In this document: positions 43,575-51,416 of the stretch, piece after piece
Numbering within the stretch: position 1 is the stretch's first letter
Layout: each line of letters begins with the position of its first letter
NCBI RefSeq assembly: GCF_013839515.1
Contig: NZ_JACDNQ010000002.1
Coordinates: 1 to 64,000, forward strand
DNA length: 64,000 nt
From: Natronomonas salinimetallica
Lineage (GTDB): Archaea; Halobacteriota; Halobacteria; Halobacteriales; Haloarculaceae
Direction of reading: 5' to 3'
Translations under genes and position numbers: made by a program
Notes under the pieces: model-generated
The model's database searches: none
What the model was told of the DNA's origin: nothing
What the model saw: only the letters and a program-made list of their open reading frames with translations

Positions 43575-44759
43575 ATGGAGACGGGCAGCGATACCATCCC
43601 AGTAACGATCCTCTCGGGCAGCCTCGGCGCCGGCAAGACGACGCTTTTGAACCACTTGCTGGCCGAGGCCGACAGACGCATCGCCGTGCTCGTCAACGAC
43701 ATGGGTGCCGTCAACGTCGACGCGGAACGCATCGCGGAGGGCTCGGAACTGGACGTCGACGACGGCGTCGCCGAGCTTTCGAACGGCTGTATCTGCTGTG
43801 AGTTGCAGGACGACCTGGAGACGGCGGTCGTCAGACTCGCGAGGGATCGATCCTTCGATCACCTCGTCGTGGAGGCCTCCGGCATCTCCGAACCCGCACC
43901 CATCGCCCGGCTGTTCACGACCGAATCGCGCGTCGCGGCCCGCTACGACGTCGAGTGTCTCGTCTGCGTGCTCGATACGCCGTACTTTCTGGAGACATTC
44001 TCCGGCGGCGACGTCGAACGCCGCGGCGAGGCCGGCGACAGACCGCTTTCGGATCTCCTCATCGAGCAGGTCGAGACCGCGAACGTCGTCTTGCTCAACA
44101 AGGCCGACCGCTGTAGCGAGGCCGAACTCGGCCGCGCGGCGGAACTCGTTTCCGGGCTCCAGCCCGACGCCGAGACGGTTCCCACGACGTTCTCGGCAGT
44201 CGACTCGTCCCGGGTGCTCGAGACCGGGGCTTTCGATCGCGACCGGATGCGCTCGCTACCAACCTGGAGGCGTCTGCTGGAGGGTGAAGACGACGACACA
44301 CACGGGCACGGCCACGCTCACCCGGACGAGGTCTACGGCGTCAGTTCCTTTCTCTACCGGCGACAGCGGCCGTTTCACCCGAAGGGAGTCGCCGCGGCCC
44401 TCCGGGCGTTGCCGCCGTCGATCGTCCGGGCGAAAGGAACGGTCTGGGTTGCGGGTAGCGATCTGCGGCTCTCGGTGAGCGTCGCCGGGCCGTCGGTTCG
44501 TGCGACCGCGCAGGGACCGTGGATCGACTCGCTCCCCGACGTCGAACGGGACATGTACCGCTCGAACCGTCCGGAACTCCCGTGGCACGACGACCACGGC
44601 GATCGGCGCGTCGAGGTGGTGTTCATCGGCACCGACTACGCGCGAGAGGAGATCGAGACGGCCCTCGACGACGCTTTGGTCGCCCCCGACGCCGACGTCG
44701 ACGGCACGGAGGGGCCGTTTCCCGACGAGGTGGGTGCCGAGACGGTGCTTCGGGAGTGA
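43575..44759 (+). CDS. CobW/ZNG1-family GTPase (metal chaperone)
   Basis: A 394-residue G3E GTPase. Walker A is GSLGAGKTTLLN (about 13-24); the metal-binding signature is GCICCEL (C-x-C-C, about 74-80); VLLNKADR is the guanine-specificity motif. Between the GTPase and the C-terminal CobW_C domain lies a short DTHGHGHAHPDE loop, a histidine-rich zinc-binding stretch. Members insert or deliver zinc (ZNG1/YjiA) or support cobalamin; zinc is favoured by the His loop. It stands alone, so the client protein is not shown. Confidence 0.9.
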   Translation: METGSDTIPVTILSGSLGAGKTTLLNHLLAEADRRIAVLVNDMGAVNVDAERIAEGSELDVDDGVAELSNGCICCELQDDLETAVVRLARDRSFDHLVVEASGISEPAPIARLFTTESRVAARYDVECLVCVLDTPYFLETFSGGDVERRGEAGDRPLSDLLIEQVETANVVLLNKADRCSEAELGRAAELVSGLQPDAETVPTTFSAVDSSRVLETGAFDRDRMRSLPTWRRLLEGEDDDTHGHGHAHPDEVYGVSSFLYRRQRPFHPKGVAAALRALPPSIVRAKGTVWVAGSDLRLSVSVAGPSVRATAQGPWIDSLPDVERDMYRSNRPELPWHDDHGDRRVEVVFIGTDYAREEIETALDDALVAPDADVDGTEGPFPDEVGAETVLRE

Positions 44760-44859
44760 ACGTCGTGTGTCGGAGGTGAGCCTCGTGCGTCGGGAGTGAA
44801 CGTCGTGTGTCCGGAGCGGGTATCGGCCGACGACGTCGGACGGGCTGCAGCCGTCCGTA

Positions 44860-45075
44860 TCAGCAGGCACAACTCCGCCCCGAGGATCGCTCGAAGCGCA
44901 TCTCCTCGCCACAGTCCGGGCAGGTAACCGCCTCGTCCGAGTCGGAATCGACCTCGACGTCCCGGAGGCGGACGTCGCAGTCGTCACACCAGTACGCTCC
45001 CGCGGAGCCGTCGTCCGGACGATTTTTCGGTGACGGCGATGAGAGTACGTCCTTGACGCTCTCGATGAGTCCCAT
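44860..45075 (-). CDS. Small zinc-ribbon protein
   Basis: The 71-residue protein carries YWCDDCDVRL and VTCPDCGEEM, two C-x-x-C knuckles spaced as in a zinc ribbon, plus a C-terminal CAC. ATG 45075 (MGLIESVKDVL) begins a short amphipathic helix. I do not recognise the family. Small zinc ribbons like this are frequent in haloarchaea and usually of unknown role. Confidence 0.7.
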   Translation of the reverse strand: MGLIESVKDVLSSPSPKNRPDDGSAGAYWCDDCDVRLRDVEVDSDSDEAVTCPDCGEEMRFERSSGRSCAC

Positions 45076-45171
45076 ACACAGCGGTTCGTGGCCGCCCGGA
45101 CAACGGCTTCGTGAGTGTGTGTGGACGGTACACACCAGCGTGACTGTCCGACGTAGGTATCGCCGGCGGTG

Positions 45172-45483
45172 TCAGGTGACGAGCGGGAGGGTCACAGCGA
45201 CGAGGACAACGGCGAACGCGAGCGCGCCGTGAAACAGCTGTTCTGCACGCATCCGCACGGGCGTCTCCCGTCTGGGGTGGGCATCCCACACCTGCCGGTA
45301 GAACGCACCGACGGCGACGACGGCGTAGAGCACCGTCGAGACGGCGAGTGACACCGGAAGCGACAGCCCGTAGGCGAGCCCATAGAGCGGTCCGACGGAG
45401 AGCAACAACATGAACGCTAGCCCGCCAACGACGGCGAACGGGACCGGGTCGATCGGGGTGCCGTCCCGATTCGAGAGCGGCAT
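45172..45483 (-). CDS. Small integral membrane protein
   Basis: The 103-residue protein has three predicted helices: about 15-33, 38-58 and 80-101. ATG 45483 follows the promoter region shared with the divergent two-span membrane protein gene at 45536. No motif points to a function. Confidence 0.65.
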   Translation of the reverse strand: MPLSNRDGTPIDPVPFAVVGGLAFMLLLSVGPLYGLAYGLSLPVSLAVSTVLYAVVAVGAFYRQVWDAHPRRETPVRMRAEQLFHGALAFAVVLVAVTLPLVT

Positions 45484-45535
45484 ACGGGATACGGCGGGCG
45501 ACAGAGCAATAAAGACTCCGCCGCAGGTGGGACGT

Positions 45536-45754
45536 ATGGACGACGGCGATGCCGAGGGGTTCGGCGAGGGAGTCTCGGGAACGCGCGGGGACCCCCGCAT
45601 CTTGTTCCTGTTGAACGTGGTGTTGTCCGCATCCTTCGGCGCGACGATCGTCTGGGGGCTGTCGGTGCTCGGTGCGGCCGAGCTATCGCTTATAAATGTC
45701 GCAACCGCGACGGTCGTTCTCTTCGCGCTGACGTACCTCGTATCGAAGAGCTGA
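45536..45754 (+). CDS. Small two-span membrane protein
   Basis: The 72-residue product has an acidic Gly-rich head (MDDGDAEGFGEG) and two hydrophobic segments (about 22-44 and 49-69). It diverges from the three-span membrane protein with a 52-bp gap, so the two may share a promoter region. Family and role unknown. Confidence 0.6.
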   Translation: MDDGDAEGFGEGVSGTRGDPRILFLLNVVLSASFGATIVWGLSVLGAAELSLINVATATVVLFALTYLVSKS

Positions 45755-45786
45755 CCCGGAGCGGACGGACGGGAGCGCGTGGCACG

Positions 45787-45996
45787 CTATCGCTCGTAGG
45801 TGAGCTTCCGGACAGCGGCGTCGAGGCGGTGCCCGAGTCCGGCGAGCCAGGCGGCCGGCGAGACGCGACGGAACTCCGCTTCGTCGACTTCGATCCGTTT
45901 TTCGCCGAATGGATTTCGCTCCTCGCTGTCGACAGCGGCGTCGACGACCGTCGTCATCGAACACCGTCCACAGGCTTCGGTCTTCTCGTCTCCCAT
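45787..45996 (-). CDS. Small cysteine-knuckle protein
   Basis: The 69-residue protein opens MGDEKTEACGRCSMTTVVDA, with one C-x-x-C knuckle, and ends in a basic amphipathic helix (GHRLDAAVRKLTYER). One knuckle alone would need a partner subunit to bind zinc. I do not recognise the family. ATG 45996 is preferred over an upstream in-frame start. Confidence 0.6.
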   Translation of the reverse strand: MGDEKTEACGRCSMTTVVDAAVDSEERNPFGEKRIEVDEAEFRRVSPAAWLAGLGHRLDAAVRKLTYER

Positions 45997-46282
45997 ACCG
46001 CCGGATACGGCGGCCACCTAATTAAATCCCCTCACGGTCCTGTATCGCCCCCACACGCCCGTCGAACAGCGGCGACGGCTATTTGCGGGCCGCCGCCCTA
46101 TCGCGGCGTATGACAGACCGAACCGTCGATCCGGCGACGATCGGGTACCGACCTATCGAGCCGACGGCTATCGGGCGGTCGCCAGGTCGCCCGGATACCC
46201 GCCAGCCGGGGGCGGACGAGGCCGGAAACGAACGCCGACGTCGAGTCCGCGGGACGGCATCCGTCCGCCGCGGACGGACCCG

Positions 46283-46969
46283 ATGAGCGACGCCGGCGAG
46301 AACGGCACCGCCGAGGGTACCGCGACCGATGGATCGCCCGACGAGGCGTACGATCCCGAGCGCTCGGCCGCCGAGGCCGCAGCGGAACTCCCCGAGGAGA
46401 TCACGGAGGCCGTTCCCGACTGGGACGACGAGTACCTGAATCGGGTCAGCGACCGCCTGATGTACAACTACGACCTCGAACGCGACCGGCGGATCAACGG
46501 CGAACGGTGGGCGATGTACGGCGAGATGCGCGTTCTCAATCAAAAGCAGTTCTTCCATCCGGCATTGAATTACGCCGGCCACGAGGCCGAGGAGTATCTG
46601 TTCGTCCGTCAGGAGCCGCGGCCGACCGTCTCGGAACTGCGCCGGCTGGTCGGGGTCGGCCACGAGGTCGCCGACGAGCGGATCGTCGCCGACGAGGAAC
46701 ACTTCGGGACGGACGTCACGTTCGTCCTCGTCTCCGAGGAGCTCTCGGACGAGGTCGCCGCGCTCGTCTCCGGGTTCCGGGAGCGGGAGCTGTTGAAATT
46801 CGGCTATTACGGCCACTACGACGTGAACCTCGTCGTCGTCGACCCAGACGGCGAACGGATCGTCGCGAGCGAGGCCGCCGACGTCGCTGCGGCGTTTACC
46901 CTCTGGGAGGACGTTACGGAGCCAGATGAGGGGTTGTTGTCCCGGATCGCGAGACGATTTTGGCGGTGA
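46283..46969 (+). CDS. Haloarchaeal protein of unknown function
   Basis: The 228-residue soluble protein has an acidic low-complexity head (1-35) and a folded part with DRLMYNYDLERDRRINGERW, then LNYAGHEAEEYLFVRQ and a C-terminal FTLWEDVTEP. No catalytic motif or family is recognised. It is probably real by codon use and length. A 58-codon basic frame (46110-46286) overlaps its ATG by 4 bp but lacks gene-like composition. Confidence 0.65.
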   Translation: MSDAGENGTAEGTATDGSPDEAYDPERSAAEAAAELPEEITEAVPDWDDEYLNRVSDRLMYNYDLERDRRINGERWAMYGEMRVLNQKQFFHPALNYAGHEAEEYLFVRQEPRPTVSELRRLVGVGHEVADERIVADEEHFGTDVTFVLVSEELSDEVAALVSGFRERELLKFGYYGHYDVNLVVVDPDGERIVASEAADVAAAFTLWEDVTEPDEGLLSRIARRFWR

Positions 46970-47078
46970 GCGTACGAAAATCGCCCCACGAGCGACGCCG
47001 GGGCCTCATACGGATTGGTTCACCGGCGAGAACTGGATCGGGTCGGCGCCCGCCGGGTCCCGGCGACAACGGCCCGTG

Positions 47079-48920
47079 TCAGTCGTCGCCCGGTTCGGCC
47101 GCGGGCGTCTCGGGGCCGCCGCGCGCTTCGGTGATGCTTCGATAGCCGAGCCGGACCAACGCGAGCGCCAGGACGATCAACACGATCGCGAGTGCCGCCT
47201 GGACGGCGGAGGAAATCGCCGCGCCGGTCGTTTCGGCCTGTCCCTGGATCAGATTCAAGAAGATGTTCTCATAGAAGGCCAGCCACGACAGCCCGAGGAC
47301 GGTGATCACCACCATGATCGCCATCGGGACACCGGTGGAGACGAGCTGTTTCGTCTCGTCCCAGTTGGCCAGCCAGACCGTCGCGGTGAGGAGCGCAAGC
47401 GCTGCGAGCAGCTGGTTCGCGCCGCCGAAGAGTCCCCACAGGACGACCCACTGCCCGGAAATGACGAGCAGGTACGCCGGGACGATCTGGACGAGGGGGT
47501 TGGTGTATCGGCCGCGGGCGATCGACCCGATATCGGCGTTCAGCCCGGTGTCGGTTCGGCCGGGCGTGGTGCCGACGATCTCCTCCATCATGTACCGCCC
47601 GAGGCGGACGGCCGTATCGGTCGACGTGAGCAGGAAGCTCACGAGCACGAGCGCCATGAACACCGAGCCGACGGCCTCGGGAACGCCCAGACTCGTCAAG
47701 ATGGCACCGCCGCCCGAGGCGAAGTTCGGGAGCGCTCGCCCGATACCGCCGCCGCTCGTCAACCCGGCGACTGCGAGCGTCGACAGCGCGACCGCGGCGA
47801 GAAGCCCCTCGCCGAGCATGCCGCCGTAGCCGATCAGGCGGGCGTCGGTCTCCTGGTTGAGTTGCTTTGCGGTCGTCCCCGAGGAAACGAGCGAGTGGAA
47901 CCCGCTTATCGTCCCGCAGGCGATGGTGATGAAAAGCAGCGGGAACAGCGGCAGGAAGACGCCCTCGACGCCCCAAAAGCCCTGAAACGCGCCGATGGAG
48001 GAGTCGATGACGAGCGGCTCTGCGGACGTCCCGAGAAGCGTCCCGACGATGATTGCGATCGCCGCACCCCCGACGCCCGTGTACAGGAGGAACGACGAGA
48101 GGTAATCGCGCGGCTGGAGCAACACCCACACCGGGAGCGCGCTCGCGATCGCGCCGTAGATCATGACGACCGGGATCCACGCCGCGGTGTTGCCGCCGAG
48201 GGCGGCGGCACCGGGGACCCAGCTACCGGTGCCGCTCAACAGCACGATCGTCCCTTCGGGGTGGCTCCCTTCGGCGAGTTCGAAAAGCGCCAGTGGGTAC
48301 TGAAGTCCGACCCAGACCGCCGCGAAGATCCCGGCGACGAAGACGACCGTTCCGGGGAGGAAGGGTCCGTTGAGCTGATACAGATACGCCCCGAAGACGA
48401 GCGCGAGGAGGATATAAATAAACGACGCGGTCACGACCTGCGGGAACGCGTTGAACACGATCCCGACGACCAGGGCGAACACCGCGACGACGAGGATGAT
48501 CGTCAGGAACGCGAACCAAAGCAGCATGTCCTTGCCGCCCTCCCCGACGTACTCGCCGATGATGTACCCGATCGATTTGCCCTCGTGTCGGAGCGACCCG
48601 GACAGCGAGACGAAATCGTGGACCGCGCCCATCAGGGGGTTTCCGATCGCGATCCAAAGCAGCGCGGGAACCCATCCCCAGACGGCACCGGCCGTGATCG
48701 GTCCGACGATCGGTGCCCCGCCGGCGATGCTCGAAAAGTGGTGCCCGAGCAGAACCGGCTTTTTCGAGGGGACGTACTCCTGCCCATCCTCGTATTTATG
48801 TGCCGGGGTCTCCCGACTCTCGTCGAGGTCGACGAACTGTGCGAGGTATCGCGAGTACCCGACGTACCCGACGGTGAACGTCACCAATACCGCAGCCACG
48901 ATCCAGATCACCTGTGTCAT
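47079..48920 (-). CDS. cstA: Carbon starvation protein CstA family transporter
   Basis: A 613-residue membrane protein with about 16 hydrophobic segments. The start (YSRYLAQFVDLDESRETPAHK) and LLGHHFSSIAGGAPIVGP with the GAVWGWVPALLWIAIG helix are diagnostic of CstA/BtsT. Members import pyruvate or peptides during carbon limitation. It is a single gene; AT-rich sequence at 48920-48975 holds its promoter. Confidence 0.93.
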   Translation of the reverse strand: MTQVIWIVAAVLVTFTVGYVGYSRYLAQFVDLDESRETPAHKYEDGQEYVPSKKPVLLGHHFSSIAGGAPIVGPITAGAVWGWVPALLWIAIGNPLMGAVHDFVSLSGSLRHEGKSIGYIIGEYVGEGGKDMLLWFAFLTIILVVAVFALVVGIVFNAFPQVVTASFIYILLALVFGAYLYQLNGPFLPGTVVFVAGIFAAVWVGLQYPLALFELAEGSHPEGTIVLLSGTGSWVPGAAALGGNTAAWIPVVMIYGAIASALPVWVLLQPRDYLSSFLLYTGVGGAAIAIIVGTLLGTSAEPLVIDSSIGAFQGFWGVEGVFLPLFPLLFITIACGTISGFHSLVSSGTTAKQLNQETDARLIGYGGMLGEGLLAAVALSTLAVAGLTSGGGIGRALPNFASGGGAILTSLGVPEAVGSVFMALVLVSFLLTSTDTAVRLGRYMMEEIVGTTPGRTDTGLNADIGSIARGRYTNPLVQIVPAYLLVISGQWVVLWGLFGGANQLLAALALLTATVWLANWDETKQLVSTGVPMAIMVVITVLGLSWLAFYENIFLNLIQGQAETTGAAISSAVQAALAIVLIVLALALVRLGYRSITEARGGPETPAAEPGDD

Positions 48921-49103
48921 GCGTGAATCTACCCAAAGACATGTGTATTATAGGTTTAAAGCTATGTGAATTGCTATGATTAATACCGGGGGCGTTCGTC
49001 CTCGCGGGCGAGGGACGGCTGGAAGACGGGAACCGAACGCGAAATCGCCGGGGCGGATCCCATCCGTCACGGAGCGCGGAAGCCTCGCCCCGAAACGGCT
49101 GAA

Positions 49104-49138
49104 GGTTTATATACCGGTACGGGGCCAGACCCCCCGTG
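49104..49138 (+). promoter_or_regulatory. TATA-dyad-GTG promoter module, copy B
   Basis: GGTTTATATACC at 49104-49115, then a dyad with arms ACGGGG (49119-49124) and CCCCGT spanning GGGGCCAGACCCCCCGTG (49121-49138). The GTG is the start codon of the Cas4-like gene, so the transcript is leaderless and the dyad lies between TATA and the transcription start, a classic repressor position. Confidence 0.6.
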
Positions 49139-49789
49139 CAAGCGTTTACCGACCTCGCAACCGCGGCGTACTGCCCGCGGAAACTCTATTACAAGCGGAC
49201 GCACGACGACTACGACTCGCCCGAATCCGTCGGGGCGATCAGAAACCTCGCGTTCCGCTATGCGGATCTCCTCGATCCGGGGACGGACCTCGCCGACGAA
49301 CCGATCGCCACCACGTCGACTGCGTACCGCTCGGCGCTCGGCTCAACGGCCGAACGCCTCGGCCGCTGGGGGGAACTCGTCGATCCGCCGGAGGCGCGGA
49401 CGTTCCTGTGCGGCAAGGACGTCCACGGCATCGCTCACAAACTGCTTTCGAATCCCGCGACCCCGGTCATCGTCTCCCCTGGCGAACCGCCCGAGCAGGG
49501 CGTTTGGGAGCCCCACAGCGTGTGGGCGACCGCCGCGGCGAAGGCGCTGTCGTGGGAGCGCGAGACGTCCGTCGACCGGGCCTACGTCGAATACCCGGCC
49601 CACGGCGTCGTCCGGAGACTCCGGATGACGACGCGACGGAAGGCGGGCTATCGGAAGGCGCTCCGGACCGCTAGAGCGATCGACGGGCCGCCGCCGCGAC
49701 TGCGAAACGACGCCCGATGTGGAGGCTGTGCGTACCGCGAGGAGTGCGGGACGCGGACCCGGTCGCTCCGGTCGCGTCTATCGCTTTGA
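49136..49789 (+). CDS. Cas4/Dna2-like Fe-S protein lacking nuclease residues
   Basis: A 217-residue protein with the Cas4-type Fe-S frame: Cys13 in AAYCPRKLYY at the N-terminus and CGGCAYREECG near residues 190-200, four cysteines for a [4Fe-4S] cluster. The nuclease landmarks expected between them are missing: the G-x-x-D position reads GIAHKLL and the E-x-K position reads VSPGEPP. It is therefore probably not an active exonuclease. The GTG start is at the end of promoter module B. No CRISPR array or other cas gene is in the window; an orphan of unknown role. Confidence 0.72.
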   Translation: MQAFTDLATAAYCPRKLYYKRTHDDYDSPESVGAIRNLAFRYADLLDPGTDLADEPIATTSTAYRSALGSTAERLGRWGELVDPPEARTFLCGKDVHGIAHKLLSNPATPVIVSPGEPPEQGVWEPHSVWATAAAKALSWERETSVDRAYVEYPAHGVVRRLRMTTRRKAGYRKALRTARAIDGPPPRLRNDARCGGCAYREECGTRTRSLRSRLSL

Positions 49790-49841
49790 GACGGACTGTC
49801 GTACCGATGTACCGGACACCGCCTGCACCACCGCTCCCGGA

Positions 49842-50441
49842 CTACGACCGTCCGTCCGAGTCGGCAGCCAGCCACGCCTCGATCCCCCCCGCGAGGGCTC
49901 CCCGCCGGACGATCCGACCCGCCGAGACGTCGACAACGGTGCTTTCGGTTCCGGGAGTCTCGCCGCCGTCGACGACCGTCGCCCGGTCGCGGATCTCGGG
50001 ATCGACCTCGGCGACATGGCGGGCGCTGGCCTCCCCGGAGCGGTTCGCGCTGGTCGCGGTGATCGGCCCGGTTCGGCGGGCAAGCGAGCGCGCGATGTCG
50101 TGATCCGGGACCCGGATCCCGACGCGCTCCCGGCCGGCAACGAGCCCGTCGGGAACCCGGTCGGTCCGATCGAGTAACACTGTCACCGGGCCGGGGAGAA
50201 ACCGCTCACAGAAGCGCCGCTCCCGGTCGGTCATCCGGGTGTAGTCGGCGGCGGCGGCCACCTCCGGTAGCGCCATTGAGAGGGGCTTCTCGAAGGGCCG
50301 GCCTTTCGCCTCGAAGACCCGTTCGATCGCCTCCGAGTCCAGCGCGTCGGCCCCGAGTCCGTAGACCGTTTCGGTCGGATAGACGACGAGATCGCCACGG
50401 CGGAGCGCCGCCACGGCGTCGGTGAGGTCCGGATCGCTCAC
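49842..50441 (-). CDS. Threonylcarbamoyl-AMP synthase (Sua5/YciO/YrdC)
   Basis: A 199-residue YrdC-domain enzyme that makes threonylcarbamoyl-AMP for the t6A modification of ANN-decoding tRNAs. The motifs YPTETVYGLGADA (about 22-34), KGRPFEKPLS (about 46-55) and TSANRSGE (about 138-145) are complete. It is the YrdC-only form without the long Sua5 C-terminal domain. The GTG start at 50441 overlaps the upstream redoxin gene by 4 bp. Confidence 0.9.
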   Translation of the reverse strand: MSDPDLTDAVAALRRGDLVVYPTETVYGLGADALDSEAIERVFEAKGRPFEKPLSMALPEVAAAADYTRMTDRERRFCERFLPGPVTVLLDRTDRVPDGLVAGRERVGIRVPDHDIARSLARRTGPITATSANRSGEASARHVAEVDPEIRDRATVVDGGETPGTESTVVDVSAGRIVRRGALAGGIEAWLAADSDGRS

Positions 50442-50953
50442 AGCTCCTCGATCGCGGCTTCGATCTCGTCGTACGGCGGGAACTCGGGCCACTCGGTGGC
50501 CACCCACCCCGTCTCGATCGTCCGACTCTCGCCGATGACGAAGACGGCCGGCCGTGGCTCTTCGATCCCGGCCATTCCGTCGAGGTCATGGCTGATGCCG
50601 TATCGATCTCCGACGTCGTTGCCGGGGTCGGAGAACAGCCGAAACGCCTCCAGGCCCCACTCCTCCAGGAACCGGGAGTGCTCGTACGGCGAGGAGATCG
50701 AGAGTCCGACCACTTCGGCGTCGTACTCGTCCCAGCCCCGATCGCGGATCTCCTGCCAGATGTACGTCGTCGGGAAGTCGCCGTCCATCGGATGAAAGAC
50801 GAGGACGACCGGGGCCTCCGCGGTGAGTTCCGACAGCGACGTGTCCTCCCAGTACTCGTCGTTGACGAGCGGGCGCGTGAAGTCGGGCGCTTGTTCGCCG
50901 ATCTCGGGGTGATCGGCACGGCCGAGGTCGACCACATCGAACGTCAGGTTCAT
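50438..50953 (-). CDS. Cysteine-free redoxin/peroxiredoxin-like protein
   Basis: A 171-residue thioredoxin-fold protein of the AhpC/Prx type: GEQAPDFTRPLVNDE at the N-terminus, LVFHPMDGDFPTTYIWQ where the peroxidatic P-x-x-x-T-x-x-C loop belongs, and ISSPYEHSRFLEEW after it. The whole protein has no cysteine at all; the peroxidatic Cys is replaced within GDFPTTY. It cannot reduce peroxide in the known way. It sits between sua5 and a CPFC thiol protein with 4-bp overlaps on both sides. Confidence 0.85.
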   Translation of the reverse strand: MNLTFDVVDLGRADHPEIGEQAPDFTRPLVNDEYWEDTSLSELTAEAPVVLVFHPMDGDFPTTYIWQEIRDRGWDEYDAEVVGLSISSPYEHSRFLEEWGLEAFRLFSDPGNDVGDRYGISHDLDGMAGIEEPRPAVFVIGESRTIETGWVATEWPEFPPYDEIEAAIEEL

Positions 50954-51270
50954 TCGGAATCACCGCCCGCCGGGGCGCTCGCGGAGGCGGGCTTCGGTTC
51001 CGACCCGTCGCCGTAGGTGGTTTCGAGATAGCGGACGATGTTCGCGCTCTCGCTCATCGTCACGCCGGTTCGGTCGTCGACGATCGCGGGGACCGTCCGC
51101 GCACCGGTAAGCCGCCTGACGGCATCGCGTCGCGAGTGACGTGCTTCGACGAACCGCGAACGGTACGGGAGGTCGAGGCCGTTCAGCGTGCGGACGACGC
51201 GCTCACAGAACGGACACGCCTGGAGCCGATACAGCGTGATCTCCTCGGGATCGGAGTCGGTCTCGGTCAT
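50950..51270 (-). CDS. Glutaredoxin-like protein (GST N-terminal type)
   Basis: A 106-residue thioredoxin-fold protein with LYRLQACPFCERVVRTL (the CPFC active site, about 19-22), the cis-proline in GARTVPAIVDD and a GST-N end ESANIVRYLETTYGD. Haloarchaea are reported to use gamma-glutamylcysteine rather than glutathione, so the partner thiol is probably that. First gene of a three-gene overlapping unit with the Cys-free redoxin and sua5. Confidence 0.87.
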   Translation of the reverse strand: MTETDSDPEEITLYRLQACPFCERVVRTLNGLDLPYRSRFVEARHSRRDAVRRLTGARTVPAIVDDRTGVTMSESANIVRYLETTYGDGSEPKPASASAPAGGDSE

Positions 51271-51325
51271 GGGTAACCGTTCGGTCGGAACTCGTCTAAG
51301 TGTGTCGCTGCTCGGTGGGGTCTGC

Positions 51326-51377
51326 GACCGATCGTATTCGACCCCGATGAGGACCGATCGTATTCGACCCCCATGAG
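51326..51377. repeat. 26-bp tandem duplication in a divergent promoter region
   Basis: The unit GACCGATCGTATTCGACCCC followed by SATGAG (S = G or C) occurs twice head to tail (51326-51351 and 51352-51377), one mismatch apart, between the divergent glutaredoxin-like and CNNM-like genes. GATCGTATTCG could hold a protein-binding site in two copies. Confidence 0.7.
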
Positions 51378-51416
51378 AAGTCTTAATCACGCGCCGGATC
51401 AAACCCGTACGTCTAT

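Noticed and set aside
46110-46286. 58-codon frame overlapping the ATG of the 46283 gene by 4 bp
   Set aside because: Arg/Pro/Gly-rich with no fold-like pattern and no promoter; the overlap looks like translational coupling but composition matches nearby shadows.
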